Source of the DNA: Phallusia mammillata
Taxonomy: Eukaryota > Chordata > Ascidiacea > Phlebobranchia > Ascidiidae
Direction: 5' to 3'
Assembly: GCA_003260075.1 (NCBI GenBank)
Contig: QLIY01000555.1
Coordinates: 43,885 to 107,884, forward strand
Length of the DNA stretch: 64,000 nt
Within the stretch, counting starts at the first letter, position 1. Every line of letters begins with the position of its first letter. The notes under the pieces are model-generated. The model ran no database searches and was not told the origin of the DNA. It saw only the letters and a program-made list of their open reading frames with translations. Shown here in pieces: positions 13,001 through 25,342 of this stretch. The position numbers and the translations under genes were made by a program.

Positions 13001-16000
13001 ATCGAAAAAAGCAGAACTAATTCCAAGAAATTAAAAGTAAACATTTCAAACTGGTGAACATGTAATTTCTTAACAGCACTTTATTGTTAATATTTTTTTG
13101 TTTTTTTGATAAAATATTAGTAAATTTGTTTTATGTACCGGAGTACGTAGATCATCCTGGCTATCTGGTGCTGATGGCCGACCAATCTCATCAATCGCTT
13201 CTTGAATGCTTTTTTCCACCTGAGGAAATGAAGATGCAGACACATTGAAACTTTCAACATAAACTATTAATGATTAATGTTTCCTTCAATTTTAATATGA
13301 CTGGCCATATATCTTAGTGCACTATACACTGAAGACCATGAGAACAACATTGCATGTGCAAAATGTGGTTTCACATAGATGTGTGCATGTGCATTGAGAA
13401 GTGTGGGTATTTTAAGAAGTGAGCAATAAATGGCCTTATAACCCAATGAGCCTGTGAGTGCAACCTGCAGTAAATTGGGAAACAACAGCATGACCAACTC
13501 ATTTTTGTTGCAAAATTATGTTTGTGCCACTTTTTGGACAATACAAGAGATTCAGTTGCATTTAGGATATTGATTTCATAAACGAACTGTTTTGAACCAT
13601 TAACATCACATAAGTTGAGATTAAAGGACATTCACTGCAGCTTTGAGTAAAACATTTTTTAGCAAAAACAAGTTAAGATAGAATATATTATACAGTCCCT
13701 AATCCTATCCAGTTTCAAGTTACTACTTGATTAAGTTTAAAGAAAACAAGCCAAATTACATTATAAATTTAAAAAGGAAAAGTAAGGGAAGGTATTTTTT
13801 TCAAATACGGTTCACAAACAGGATTTTGTACTTACCTCCTCTGGTTCATATCCTGTTATGATGAACACATTCTTCATGCTTTCTGTCAACATATTGCACG
13901 AATACCCTATATTAATTGCAGTCTCTTGCTTGTCTCCAGTAAGAACCCAAATTTTAATGTTCGCCTTAGTAAGGTTTGCTATGGTCTCTGGGACACCATC
14001 CTGGACAAAAAAGTATGATCATTTTAGTGTATACTACTAATGCTATCTATGCCAGTAAAAAAATATACAGATTCCATTTCTTTCCATTTTATCAACAGCT
14101 TTTATTTTTTGTTTTTACATATGTTTGTATTTTTATGCTTTTTATGCCCTTGCAACTTCCTTAAAATATTTAATACAGCCTTGAAGCGTAAATTAAACAC
14201 ATGTGTAACAAACCTGCAGTTTGTCTTCTATTGCTGTAGCTCCAATCAGTGTCAGATCCCTTTCAATTTCTTCGTACACAGCATTTAATTTGTCTTCACG
14301 ATCCTCTAGAGCTGTACTTGCTTGGTCATGTGCATGTTTCCAAACTTAGAAGAACAAATATCTCAGTTGCTTTTATAACAGTGACTTTGCAAAATCCAAC
14401 ATAGGTAAGAATTGACAACTTCAAATTCATAAACTAATGTATTCTTTAAACTAATAAATTATTCAGCTTACACATTCCAAACGATGTTTTAATGTGTCAA
14501 AAGTAAGTTAACTTGCTTTAACATATTTTAGTTCAGCACACCATTCAGAAAGAGAATTTTAAATTTCCCCTTAATAATTTAGCTGGTTTTGGGCTTAAAC
14601 TTTTACTGGAAGAAACAAGTCCATTTACTAAGGGAGACTTTTTTAAACTTTTGCTCACTTTTACATAGAAGTCACAAGATTTTAGTCCAGTATCAACCAC
14701 AAAAACTGAAAAAGTGTGGCTGTACAAAGTCCACTCCATGTTTGTTAGTAACGTAATAATATGTTGGCTAGGAATGGGCCAAAACTGCAAATGTTCTGTT
14801 TGGTCCAGCACTGAGCATCTCCTGTTAATGCATGGTGCTCGGCCGAGCAGGCTTGGGTGCATTATGACATCACAAACATTCCCTACTCCTGCCCTAGTTT
14901 TAGCATTACAAGGTAGCTTATGACACCAGCGGTGTATGAAGCTATACAGGCCCCAGAAGTCCGCGTTTTGTTTTCATCATCTAACACAGTGTGGTCCAAC
15001 TTTATTTTGTTGCGGGCCATTTAAAATCGTTAACTTACTACGCGGGCCAAGGTTTAAATTTTTGCAGGAAAAACTTTTTCTGGGCCAACTCTAGGGTAAC
15101 TATACACCTTTTTTACCTATAGATAAGTTTATTTTTATACTTTATAGTTATTTACTTAGTAGAAGCTGTCAAAAATATTCAGTTTCCACTCTAGCGCAGA
15201 AATGCCCCTGAACGGTTTGGAGAAGCAGAACCCTTTATTACATAACAATGCCTTGTCATGCGTCACAATAGGAGATTTTATAGCATTTAGTGTGCGTTAA
15301 TCCTGATATATTAAAAACATTGAATTACTGAAGACAAAACTTATAGTTGTCATTAAAATGTTGGGACTTTCGCGGGCCAACAAAATTATCTCGCGGGCCA
15401 CAATTGGCCCGCGGGCCTGCAGTTGGACCATGCTGATCTAACACATTACAAATAAAACAGTCATTTTTGTTCATGAATACCTATTTGGACACACGTTTCG
15501 TATGTTAGTAGGGCATGAATATGCAAATTTAATACTCGGGGTCAGTTTGTGCAACTGCTCGGCCGAGCACTGAGCATCAAAAACAGTGATGCTCAGTACT
15601 GAGTACTCGGGTTCTGGCTCGGCTCGGCTCGGCCCATCCCTAATGCTGGCCACATTTTTAGCAGAAAAATAACACATAGGTCGGCATACCATTAAATGTA
15701 TTTTGATCCAAAGCCTTCACAGCCAAACAGAGTGTTCTTAATCCTGTACCAGCAAATTCCTAAAACAAATGTTTTTGTAGTAAAATTTGCTATTTTGACT
15801 CAACAAAGCAGAAAAGCAACAACATGAATTTCAAATAACTTACATCAAGGTGTTCTGTTGTTTGTGCTTTAAATTGTTCATCAGTGTCCTCTTTTAACCT
15901 TTCATAAATAACTGTGTCTGCACCTTTGCACATCAACATGATTTTTCCTTAAAATCAAAAATGCCATTATCAGATTTTAGCATTTTTGATGTATTTAACA

Positions 16001-19000
16001 TAAAATTTTGTGTAGATGACACTACCTTGTCGGTCTTGCACTATAACTGACATTCGCTTTCGGACATTGTCAAAATCAAGAATAGCCAAGACTTTATACT
16101 CCACAGCTTTGCCTACAAAGAAACAGTTTAAGGTCTGCTTTTTACACTTTTGGCAGTTGGACAACGCTTCTCACCTTGTTCAAGAATAGTAACTGTGTCA
16201 TATGTTCGAGATTTAAAAACAAATCCAAAATTCCTTGCAGCTGACACAAGAGCGCCCTCGTCTGGTGATTGTGCTTGATATACCAGTCGTCCTACAGAGC
16301 AGCAGAAGAAATGCTGATTACTCTATTTCAATTTAGAACGGTATTTTTTATTTTCAACTAGTATTGCTCTAGAACAGGGGTTTGCAAAAGGCGACCCGCT
16401 GGTCACAATCCGGCCCGCCAAGCTATTTAGTACCCTCACCAATACACTGATTCGGAGAAAAAATTGCAAATCATCAGGGAACTTAAATTTTCCAGTAGTT
16501 TTTGGTAACTCTCCTAAGCTGCTATACTATACATAACAAGTATAAGCTAAACCAGCGTTTTCTAACCGGTGGGTCATACAGCAGTTTGCAAGTATTTCCG
16601 AATGTGACTTTCCAATTCCCTTTGTCTAGTAAACAATTATTTTGTTGTGAAAGCCAGTGTTGAGGTGAAACACTTAATGTTTTAGAAAATAAATGTATTG
16701 ATGCTTTGGAGGCATTTTAAATTTATTGTGTACATGAAAAATTATTGTGTGGCCCTCGCTTGATGTTCGAAATCGGTCCCCCCCCCCAAGCCAGTGTTGA
16801 GGTGAAACACTTAATGTTTTAGAAAATAAATGTATCGATGCTTTGGAGGCATTTCAAATTTATTGTGTACATGAAAAATTATTGTGTGGCCCTCACTTGA
16901 TGTTTGAAATCGGTTATATATATGGCACACCGATGAAAAATGTTGCAGACCCCTGCTCTAGAACAATATATATCTGTTTGTTTGACTAAAGGACATGCAA
17001 CAAGTTCAAAAATAATATAATAGGCAAACAACCGGGATAAGTAAAAATCATGGACACAGACCCAATTAATTTCTGCAAACTGGGCTTTAATAATTACGAA
17101 GAAATCGATTTTGCCAGGAAGTTTTGTTTGTAATGCAGCAGACAGTTTCTTTGCTCAGTTTACATACCATCTTCTGATTCATCAGGCATCACTGTATGGC
17201 AAATAGCAATCAGTCGAAAGAAAAGAGCACAATCCTCATCACCAGATGTTATCACTTCTATTAACTTGTGGTCATAAAAATGGAAATTTTTCTCAGCATA
17301 TTCATTGAAGGAAAGGTCCACAATGTTGTACTGGTAAAAAACATAAGCAAGAGTTAATATTGACTTTCTAAAAATAAAAAAGATCAAAAGATCTCCAATG
17401 TTGGTAGGTAGAAATGATTTTTTTGCATTTTGTCCAGATTTTATGAGATAGTTACCCTACAAAACATTAAAAATCGGATTGGCAACAAAAAGTCTTTAAA
17501 ACTTAAAAAAATTGGATCTGATCATATTTCATCTGAAAGGTTAATTAAACAATCCAACCCCCCCCCCTTTTTTTTTAAACAAAATACAAAATATTCAAAA
17601 AAATGTTACAATCACCACTTTTAAATGATTTTGTGTTAGAAAAGCAAATCATTCAATAATGTCAACAAAATAAAATGACATGATGATGATTTTTTTGTTG
17701 CAATCAAATCTTCGAAATGGAAAGAAATACGTGAAAAGTGAGAAAACTTTGTCACATAACACTTTTGGTTACATGTATGCACATGATCATTTTTAAGAAA
17801 GAATACAAACTGAACCATGCACCTCATGTGGGTATACCATTGTCCCGTCCTTAGCACGCCCCCCCCCCCATTTTTTAAATGATTTTGTGTTAGAAAAGAA
17901 AATCATTCAATAATGTCAACAAAATAAAAATGACATGACGATGATTTTTTTGGTGCAATCAAATCTTTAAAATGGAAAGAAATACGTGAAAAGTGAGATA
18001 ACTTTGTCACATAACACTTACTGGTTATATGTATGCACATGATCATTTTTAAGAAACAATACAAACTGAACCATGCACCTCATGTGGGTATACCATTGTC
18101 CCATCCTTGGCACGAGCATCACCATAACGCTTTCCTGCTATTGTGCATTTGTTGAACTCCATGATGTTTTGGGTGAGCGTGCCAGTTTTGTCAGAAAATA
18201 CGTACTCAATCTGACCAAGTTCCTGTGAAAAAATTATGTTTAAGAGTGTCATTATTTTAATGTTAGCTGTGGTATTGTGCTTGACTTTAACAACAGGAAA
18301 TTCATTGAACAGAAAAGCTTTTTTGTATTTGTAGCCAAAATTTGTTCAAAAAATTGGTAAACTTCTTTTTATGTGTGTGAAATATGAAACTGTGCATAAG
18401 GCAACAGTTCTAGGATTGAACTTTGATAATATTTGCAAAAGATTGATACCAGAGGAAAAGAGTGTGTACAGTATCAAGTCACTTTGGTCTAACACATTTT
18501 CATTTTTTTAATGGAACAAATTTTGACAAATATCTGTCAATATTTTTGCTTATTTCAAAGCACACACAAATAAGTGACAACAATGTAAATCTTATTGGCA
18601 ACAAAACAACCAAGAAAACTATGCATGGCCAAAGCTGGTTCTCCAAACATTTCTGAAACCACAACCACAATGGCCATGACATAGCAATTTCCACATATAT
18701 CACATACTCCTACCTCATTGAGGGTGGTTGTTCGTGCCACTGCTGGTAAATTCTTTTTGTCATAAAACATGAGACGATCCCAGTTAATGAAAAAACTTTG
18801 GCCAAGGCGAATGAACTCAATACTGTGAGAAAAGTTAAGTAACAAGTTTAATACATGGGATTTTTTAGTAAAATACAAATAATATACAATACACACATTA
18901 TTAACATGCAAATCAGGTCAAAATTAAACATTTAAGATCTTACAACATTTTGACACCACTTATTGACACATTCAGATGTACACACGCTTATGTGAATTAT

Positions 19001-22000
19001 TTTTTGTTTTTTGTATCTTTGGATCCCTTGTACAGTAAAAATACTTTTTGTAACTTTACAAACAGGTGATTCAGTTTCATATTTTCATAACATGATCACA
19101 GCAATCTTTTTCATCAGGTGGGCAGAATATGTTACAACCAAGCGTTAATTATTTATGTCCAAAGCACTTGTAAGCAGAGCCAAATAACCAGTGGCGATAG
19201 GTTGCTAGGCAACGGAGAATAAGATAATTTATGCAGGGTGGACATGGGTACTTGGATAAGCATCTACACAACAAAAACTTTTTGTACTCAAGGAGTTTCA
19301 CACGCTTCACCTAGACTGTGCAAATATTGTAAAGTTGCTTGACGGAGTTTCAATGGACTAAAGAGTGTTTTTCATCAACTCACCTGACATAAAGGGAGAT
19401 GGGCACAACTGTGTTCAAAATAATAATGTACGACCAAAACATGAGAAATCCTGACATCTGTGGATTGGGTGAATAACTCTCCCATGGCATAAACAATTGA
19501 AAGTTCTGTAAAATTATTTATTTAAGTAATAGACAACGATTATTAATAAAATAAACACCATCGGTACAATATTATTAAGGATATATTTAGCCACATCTTA
19601 AATGGCAATTTGGTGTAACAAACACAAGTACTAATACTAGCAAAATCACCTTCATTTTTTTCTATTAGTTAAAGAAACAGTGTATTGTACATACAATCAC
19701 TGAAAACGCATGTGTTCATACAATAGCAGTTTTTATTATGTATAAACAAACAGGACTTGGGAGAAAAGAATTTGGGAGAATTTTCTTACATCACATGATT
19801 TGAGTGTGACATCATAGACAAATACAGTAATGCCCCTGGCACGTTATTCGCAAATACCATGTTCAACTTGAAACTTTATCTAAGAATAGTCACTACTTAC
19901 CACGCCAGTCCAAGTTTCCCACACACTATTTCCGATTGCGGCTACAGTTGCCATAAGTAACAAGAACATGAAAATCTGTAAAAATAAGAGAAATGTGTCT
20001 GCCAAATGCAAACACTAACAAATTGAGGTTTGCATGATTAAAATACTTACAAACCAAACAAGCCTGTTCATCAAACGCTCGATGCTTGTTCGTTTCAACA
20101 TTGTTTTGCCTAAAAATATTATCAAAGTTACACTGCAAGACTTTGTTCATTGCATGGGAAAAAAACTGCTCACTTTACAATAATACAGTGAACAAATTTA
20201 AAGAGTAGCTCAAATAGGGCCATGTAACCAAATGACATTCTAAAAGAAAATTGCCAATGATTTAAGTGCCCTGTAAATTTATGTCTACAATAACAAAGAC
20301 TTACCAGTATTTTGCATTAGTTTTGTGTCTGCACCAGCGAAAATAACCAGACCATAGCACCACTGTGTGTTGCGGAGAATACAGCCACGCAACAAAATGC
20401 TTTGGTTGTCAATGGAATAAGTTTGGTTGTTCCAATACAAATTGCCAGTGAACTTGTGTAGTTGATTGTTGGGTGGCTCACATTTCACAGCACCTATTAA
20501 GAATGTTTGTACTTTTTACATTTTTTTTTAATTATTGATGCAAAGTTGACTAAATGTTTTAAAATAATAATTGATAATGAATGATTAATAAGAAAAGCTT
20601 TGAAGGGTCTTTCATAAAATCTGCATAATACTCAAATATAAACAAGATCATATGCAAAATACCCTCAAGCCACTTCTTCTATTGACACATGCATTTTCTT
20701 TGAAATGCCCCGAGCTAATTTAGAATTGATGGTTAGTATGAAACTTGGTTTGCTAATAGTTTCTTGGAGATTTTGTGCATGAACGTTGTAAGCATAACTT
20801 GGGCAAAATATAACTTGCCATATGCGTGTAGCATGTATGACATATCACAATATGAAGTCTTTAGTGCACAAATACATAACTCAATTTACATGCGATCATT
20901 CTTCCTTCAGAATGAATTATTTCAGTCTTTATTTGTTTAAATTGACCAACTCATATGACATAGAAACAGTTGCCATAACTTACCATTAAATTGACACAGC
21001 TGGTTCACATCTTCGCCCATTTCCCCTGTTTCAGGCAACGCTTGTCGAACTTTTAAGTTTGTCTCACTAAAAAATATAAGGAACACATTAACAATGCAAG
21101 AGCACTTAAATTTAAGCCTGAATTGCTACACAATTTCAGGTTCCATCTCTGTTTATTCAATATATATATAAATGATTTTACCCATCAAGTTCTGCTGTTT
21201 CAACATAAGCAAGGTGATGTTCTTCACTTGTGGAAAGCAGTAGAAGATCAGCCTGTAAAAAAAATAATCGTTTTAAATGGACTTGTGAATAAAAGAAGTG
21301 AATAAACAAAAAACAATTGGCACTATTCACTGACTGGTCATTCATACTAACATCAGTGAATAAGACCATTTGTGTTTCTCTTTGTGCGATTTTATAATTT
21401 GGAGTCTGCCAATGATGTTTCATGCCACAGACCATGCGGGGTTACATTTCATGAGATAACACAGACATGTACACCACAAATAGACAGAGAACAAGTTTTT
21501 TACCAGTTTACTTTCAAGCAAATATTTGGAAAAAAACTTAAATTCTTTCTAAACAGCTGAGTTATGCACAGTTTTATGTTAAATATCAAATGATTTAACT
21601 AAAAATGCTTTTGGTTTTAAACCATACAGTCATGCAGACATTAGAAACTGTGCTTGGGCACATTATCCAGTGATGTATTAAACACAAACAATTGACAGTA
21701 ACCAAAACAAGAAATTATGATAACAGACACTCACTGTTACATGCTCGTTGTTGCGTAGTTTAATTACATTTCCAACATTAATGTTTTTCCATTGCTCTTT
21801 TGTTAACCTAAAAATATTTCGTAAAGCATAAGAGGAAATTTACAAATTATGTTTAAAAGTGAGTGAAGAATGGGTGTACAGCAAGATACACAAAATATTA
21901 TTCAAATTGTTAAAAAATACTAAACAACAACAAACTTACTCTCCATTTTTAAGCATTCTTGATTTTCTGGTGTTAACAGAATGATCACTTTTGTGTCGAT

Positions 22001-22790
22001 TCTAAAAATAAAAACAATAGTGCTAAATTTTAAACAGCACGGTATTAGATTCCTGTTTGTAAAAATTGGCAACACATTTTAGGCAAAAAATTCACAACTT
22101 AGTTTGTCGACTTACAATGTCATCAACAGCATCTTTTACTGCTGTAATTGCCAAGACAAGCACAATAGGAATCAAAGTTGTTGTTGGATTAAGAGATGAA
22201 ATTTGTGGAATGTACTGAAATATAAATTTTTATGTTACAGGTTTGTGGAGCTCTTCTGGCAAATGTAATTTACAAATGTAGAAATTACATTTGCCATAAG
22301 ACCTCTACAAACTTGATATTATGCCTGGCAATAGCTTATATATTGAGTTATAGTTACAGGTTGTAATAGCAAGAGTGTCACAGTAATTCCAAATTAAGGA
22401 CTACTACTCCATAAATGTTACCTACATTTCAGGACTACATACCTGTAGAATCAAAAGGACAATAAAGTAGACATTCACTACTCGATGCAACTGTTCCCAC
22501 AAGTTTAAGATGATGAAGTTGTACCATGTGTACCTGGATGTTTTGATTTCGTTGTTCTGCAACATATGTATGTGGTAAAAATCAGCTATATGGCAGCCCA
22601 TGAAAACCACCAAGAATGCCTACCACATAGTTAAACTTGGCATTGTATTCTTGATCATTGGCAACTAGGTCTCGCTGTTCCTCTAAAAACAAGTTCATTC
22701 AATGTCAATTATATTATAACAATATATTTCTTTTAACATATATATATATATACCTCTTTCTCTTCTGTTAATGCAGAGTAATGTTTCCAT
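7085..22790 (-). CDS. ATP8B: P4-ATPase lipid flippase, ATP8B class (copy B, complete)
   Basis: Complete P4-ATPase, about 1213 aa, near the length of vertebrate ATP8B proteins. Exons: 22754-22790, 22624-22682, 22443-22556, 22116-22214, 21940-22001, 21735-21807, 21182-21252, 20984-21066, 20305-20493, 20051-20109, 19901-19975, 19384-19505, 18714-18822, 18079-18222, 17168-17330, 16175-16291, 16026-16112, 15844-15947, 15690-15759, 14214-14344, 13836-14000, 13139-13219, 12407-12508, 11853-12036, 11698-11779, 11171-11312, then either 10849-10932 or 10224-10307, then 9056-9147, 8520-8673, 8133-8271, 7783-7913 and 7085-7402. Motifs: DGET about 171-174, PISL about 342-345, DKTGT with Asp395, [36 protein letters not shown] about 677, GDGANDVSM about 823. 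Ten membrane segments are expected. The last 106 codons form a Ser/Lys/Arg-rich cytosolic tail. Part of exon 14 is present twice beside the C-run at 17859. Confidence 0.95.
7966..8078. mobile_element. Small TIR element (mariner/pogo-like), copy 1
   Basis: Ends CAGTTAAACTGG and GGATTAACCAAGGTTTACTG, preceded by TA. Same end sequence as the copies at 12089 and 32197. Confidence 0.55.
9656..9816. repeat. Strong inverted repeat in the flippase B intron after the alternative exons
   Basis: Arms 9656-9712 and about 9750-9816 are near-perfect reverse complements (ACAAGTTCGGGAAATATTT ... AAATATTTCCCGAACTTGT), with about 38 nt of loop and one 10-nt bulge in the right arm. Confidence 0.85.
10224..10307 (-). 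other. Alternative M6 exon, version 2, of flippase copy B
   Basis: An 84-nt exon in phase 0, with acceptor ...gtgcag and donor gtaaca. It encodes 28 residues beginning [17 protein letters not shown] and ending in ALLEQ. About 13 of 28 positions match the exon at 10849-10932, including W, F, V, the YN pair, YTS, the proline and the final Q. This version is closer to the usual vertebrate YDxWFxTLYNxVYTSxP pattern. It joins in frame to the next exon ([18 protein letters not shown]). Confidence 0.85.
10849..10932 (-). other. Alternative M6 exon, version 1, of flippase copy B
   Basis: An 84-nt exon in phase 0, with acceptor ...ccacag and donor gtagaa. It encodes 28 residues beginning [17 protein letters not shown] and ending in ALFYQ. 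It aligns over its full length with the exon at 10224-10307 and with the single M6 segment of other P4-ATPases, and it directly follows the M5 exon that ends ...YNGFTAQ (11171-11312). Use together with the second version would add an extra membrane helix, so one-or-the-other splicing is inferred. Confidence 0.85.
12089..12268. mobile_element. Small TIR element (mariner/pogo-like), copy 2
   Basis: Left end CCTAAACCTCTGGTAATCC is degraded; the right end TTAACTGAGGTCTACTG is recognisable. Internal GTGAAGATCTGGATTAACC matches copy 3. Confidence 0.5.
14769..15642. mobile_element. hAT-type non-autonomous element (outer, interrupted)
   Basis: Terminal inverted repeats are TAGGAATGGGCC and GGCCCATCCCTA. 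The flanking 8-bp sequences ATGTTGGC and ATGCTGGC (15643-15650) are target-site duplications with one mismatch. Subterminal CTCGGCCGAGC blocks occur near both ends. No transposase frame. A second hAT element is inserted inside. Confidence 0.7.
14987..15435. mobile_element. hAT-type element nested in the outer element
   Basis: TIRs are CAGTGTGGTCCAACT and AGTTGGACCATGCTG. A perfect 8-bp target-site duplication ATCTAACA occurs at 14979-14986 and 15436-15443. GGCCCGCGGGCC lies near the right end. Non-autonomous, 449 bp. Confidence 0.85.
16375..16955. mobile_element. hAT-type element in flippase B intron 15
   Basis: TIRs are CAGGGGTTTGCA and TGCAGACCCCTG. A perfect 8-bp target-site duplication CTCTAGAA occurs at 16367-16374 and 16956-16963. 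True length is shorter because a contig-end duplication lies inside. Confidence 0.85.
16651..16914. repeat. Direct duplication around C-run (assembly gap), flippase B intron 15
   Basis: Copies at 16651-16777 and 16788-16914, each 127 bp with a few substitutions, flank exactly ten C (16778-16787), inside a hAT-type element. Confidence 0.8.
17558..17567. other. C-run, probable gap placeholder
   Basis: Ten C in flippase B intron 14. No repeated flank seen, so probably a gap without overlap. Confidence 0.6.
17619..18114. repeat. Direct duplication around C-run covering part of flippase B exon 14
   Basis: Copies at about 17619-17858 and 17873-18114 flank a C-run at 17859-17869, with several substitutions and small indels. 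The last codons of exon 14 occur in both; only the right copy continues into the full DKTGT exon, so the left one is a truncated contig end and not an extra exon. Confidence 0.8.
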
Positions 22791-23047
22791 TTTTATTCAA
22801 GTTATTACAGGTATGACAGCACAACCTTCAAGATTTAGTTGTTTTCCGACTTGTATCAGAAAAAAATGAAACTAAATCTCTCCATACTGACCAGATAATG
22901 GCAATTAAACGTTTCCTAATTCTTGTCAACCCTGTTAACAATAAACTATGTATATATAGAATTCTTGCAGACAACAGACCATGGTGCTAACACAGGATTG
23001 CACAGACATTTGGACATATTCTTCTACTTACAGTTGTCTACTACAGT

Positions 23048-23325
23048 TTTTGAAAAAAATGCACTTTGGTAAAGTGTATCCATATGGAAAGTTCGGAAGG
23101 CTAGGGACTCCTAAAGATAAAGTTTGATTGTTTTTTTTTTTAGGTCCAACATGGGTTACGAAAAAGCATAAATAAATCAAACCCCCCCCCCTTTTGAAAA
23201 AAATGCACTTTGGTAAAGTGTATCCATATGGAAAGTTCGTAAGGCTAGGGACTCCTAAAGATAAAGTTTGATTGTTTTTTTTTTAGGTCCAGCATGGGTT
23301 ACGAAAAAGCATAAATAAATCAACC
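23048..23325. repeat. Direct duplication around C-run upstream of flippase B
   Basis: Copies at 23048-23181 and from 23192 to about 23325 flank ten C (23182-23191). They differ by a few substitutions and the length of a T-run. Confidence 0.75.
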
Positions 23326-24123
23326 GATTGTTAAATCCACTTGACCAAGCAATACTAACAATGCCTAAATGTACAATGTAATAAAAATCCAAACACATAA
23401 GATTAAACCATACTGCATTTCCGTAATTTATAAACAAAAAACATGGAGATGGAGACACTAGACAGTCATTGGTGAAATAAGGTCCTGCGATACAGTCAGG
23501 CATGATTTAGAGCGGTGGTTTTCAACCTTTTCAAACATGTGGCACATTAAAAAACCTTCCTGACATTCAGCAAAAATGCTTGCGTGGGAAGCCTTCCTTG
23601 GCCGCAGAACTTTTTCCTTGGCCACTGAATGTTTCCCTCAGTAGCAGAAAGTATCCAGTGGAATTTTTTTTAATGATTTTGTATTATAAAACCTCACCCT
23701 AACCTTATAGCACAAACCATCAGCAATTTAAGCCGATATTCAGCGGTTTTCATGACGTCCCACCATCTCCAGCAAATCAGCGTTTTAGTGTCACCCGATC
23801 AAAAGATTACGGTGTTTTTTTAATTACGACCCCAAATGCAAACCAAATTAGATAAATGTAGTACTATACAGTACAACATGCGGTGTTTAGCACAAATTCA
23901 CCACTAAAGTATTCAGGAATTAAAAACATAATCAGGCCCACATGTGAATGAGTTGCCGTTGCCCACGACGGTTTAAATGTTTAGCCAAATACACAATATA
24001 CAATGATACAAACACTACTTTGTGTACACATCACATTCAATTCACCATCTCCATGGGCAGTAAAAAAACACTTACGCCCCACAAAGGCAACATCCAGGTT
24101 CTGTTGGCTGTCACTTCAGGATA

Positions 24124-24475
24124 ACACTAAAAGCAGAAAAACGGGAAAAGCAGGAAATCAACACTAAAAGCAGAAAAGAAAGGAAAAGCAGAAACAAGGG
24201 AAATTTGTGTTTTCTAAAAGAGGGAAAAAATAATTCCAGAAAAACAGAAAAAGAGTAAAATTTCTTGTTTCATAAGATTTTGAAATATGAAAAGCAGAAA
24301 AATGGGAAATGTTTCTTTTTTAAATTTTCAATTTTACTGTTTTCCTGTTTTTCTGCAATTATTTTTTCCCTGGTTTAGAAAACACAAATTTCCCTTTTAT
24401 CTGCTTTTCCTTTCTTTTCTGCTTTTAGTGCTGATTTTCTGCCTTTCCTTCTTTCCTGTTTTTCTGCTTTTACTG
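24124..24475. repeat. Long A/G- versus C/T-rich fold-back (inverted repeat)
   Basis: The left half (ACACTAAAAGCAGAAAAACG, AGGAAAAGCAGAAACAAGGG, GGGAAAAAATAATT) returns as its reverse complement in the right half, so the stretch can fold into one long imperfect hairpin. Probably a fold-back transposable element. Confidence 0.7.
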
Positions 24476-24924
24476 TGACCCTCACTTCACAATCACAAGC
24501 GAAACCAAGTCACCTCACCATTTCACAATTATGACATCATAAAGCAAGACGTGAACAGTGTAAACAGCTAATGAGCTAAACACTAAACACCATCGAGTCA
24601 CAATAAAAAAGAATTCCAACAAACAAATGTTTGCCACTGTGTTTATGGCTATTACCTATTAGCATTGCACTTTACGTAAAAAGCAAAGCGAAAACCCAAA
24701 TGCAGAAAAATTCCCAGTTGCCACAGGCGCTGTCTCTAATCTTGCCGACTTGCCACTCGACTCGGGCGAGTTGCCAGAGCGCACTTAACTAGATGTCGCT
24801 AAAAACCATGTGTTTTTGTTTACATTAGTTTGTTTTATTGTACTGTTTCTCAGGATCAAAAACGTAACAACACGTTGTGATAATGTGCCACAAAAATCCA
24901 GGACATATTAATACGAAATTTAGT

Positions 24925-25207
24925 TACCGTATGTACTCGATTGTAAGCCGCCCTCGTTTATAAGCCGCACGCTGGAATTTTAGATACGATTGTTTCTTAA
25001 TACATCTTTCTGTTGTTATATGGTATGACTATTTGCCCATATCTGTTAGCACGCATGCATGTTTTGAACCCCAAATAATTTAAAATGTTGGAGTGTAGAA
25101 ATAATTTCGGTATAAAATTAAAACATAAGCCGCCCTCGATTGTAAGCCGCACAAACGTCAGCTAAAAAACAATATAAGCCGCGGCTTACAATCGAGTAAA
25201 TACTGTA
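24925..25207. mobile_element. TIR element with AAGCCGC repeats
   Basis: Ends TACCGTATGTACTCGATTG and CAATCGAGTAAATACTGTA are inverted copies. TAAGCCGC units occur through the element. A related degraded piece is near 27400-27450. Confidence 0.7.
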
Positions 25208-25342
25208 TCTTAGAAACGCTACTACAAAGTAAAAATTAAACCGTGCAGTAAGTAGGTACAAGAAAAAGAACGTTCGAAGATGATGTTGCTGTGCTTTATG
25301 TTTTTGTATTTCATTGTCATTGCTTTGGGGATTCATTTAGTA

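Noticed and set aside
17618-17858. Extra copy of the flippase B exon 14 end as a real duplicated exon
   Set aside because: It stops at a C-run and is followed by the intact copy; a truncated contig end explains it better.
23512-23570. hAT-like left end (GGTGGTTTTCAACC)
   Set aside because: No matching right end could be located.
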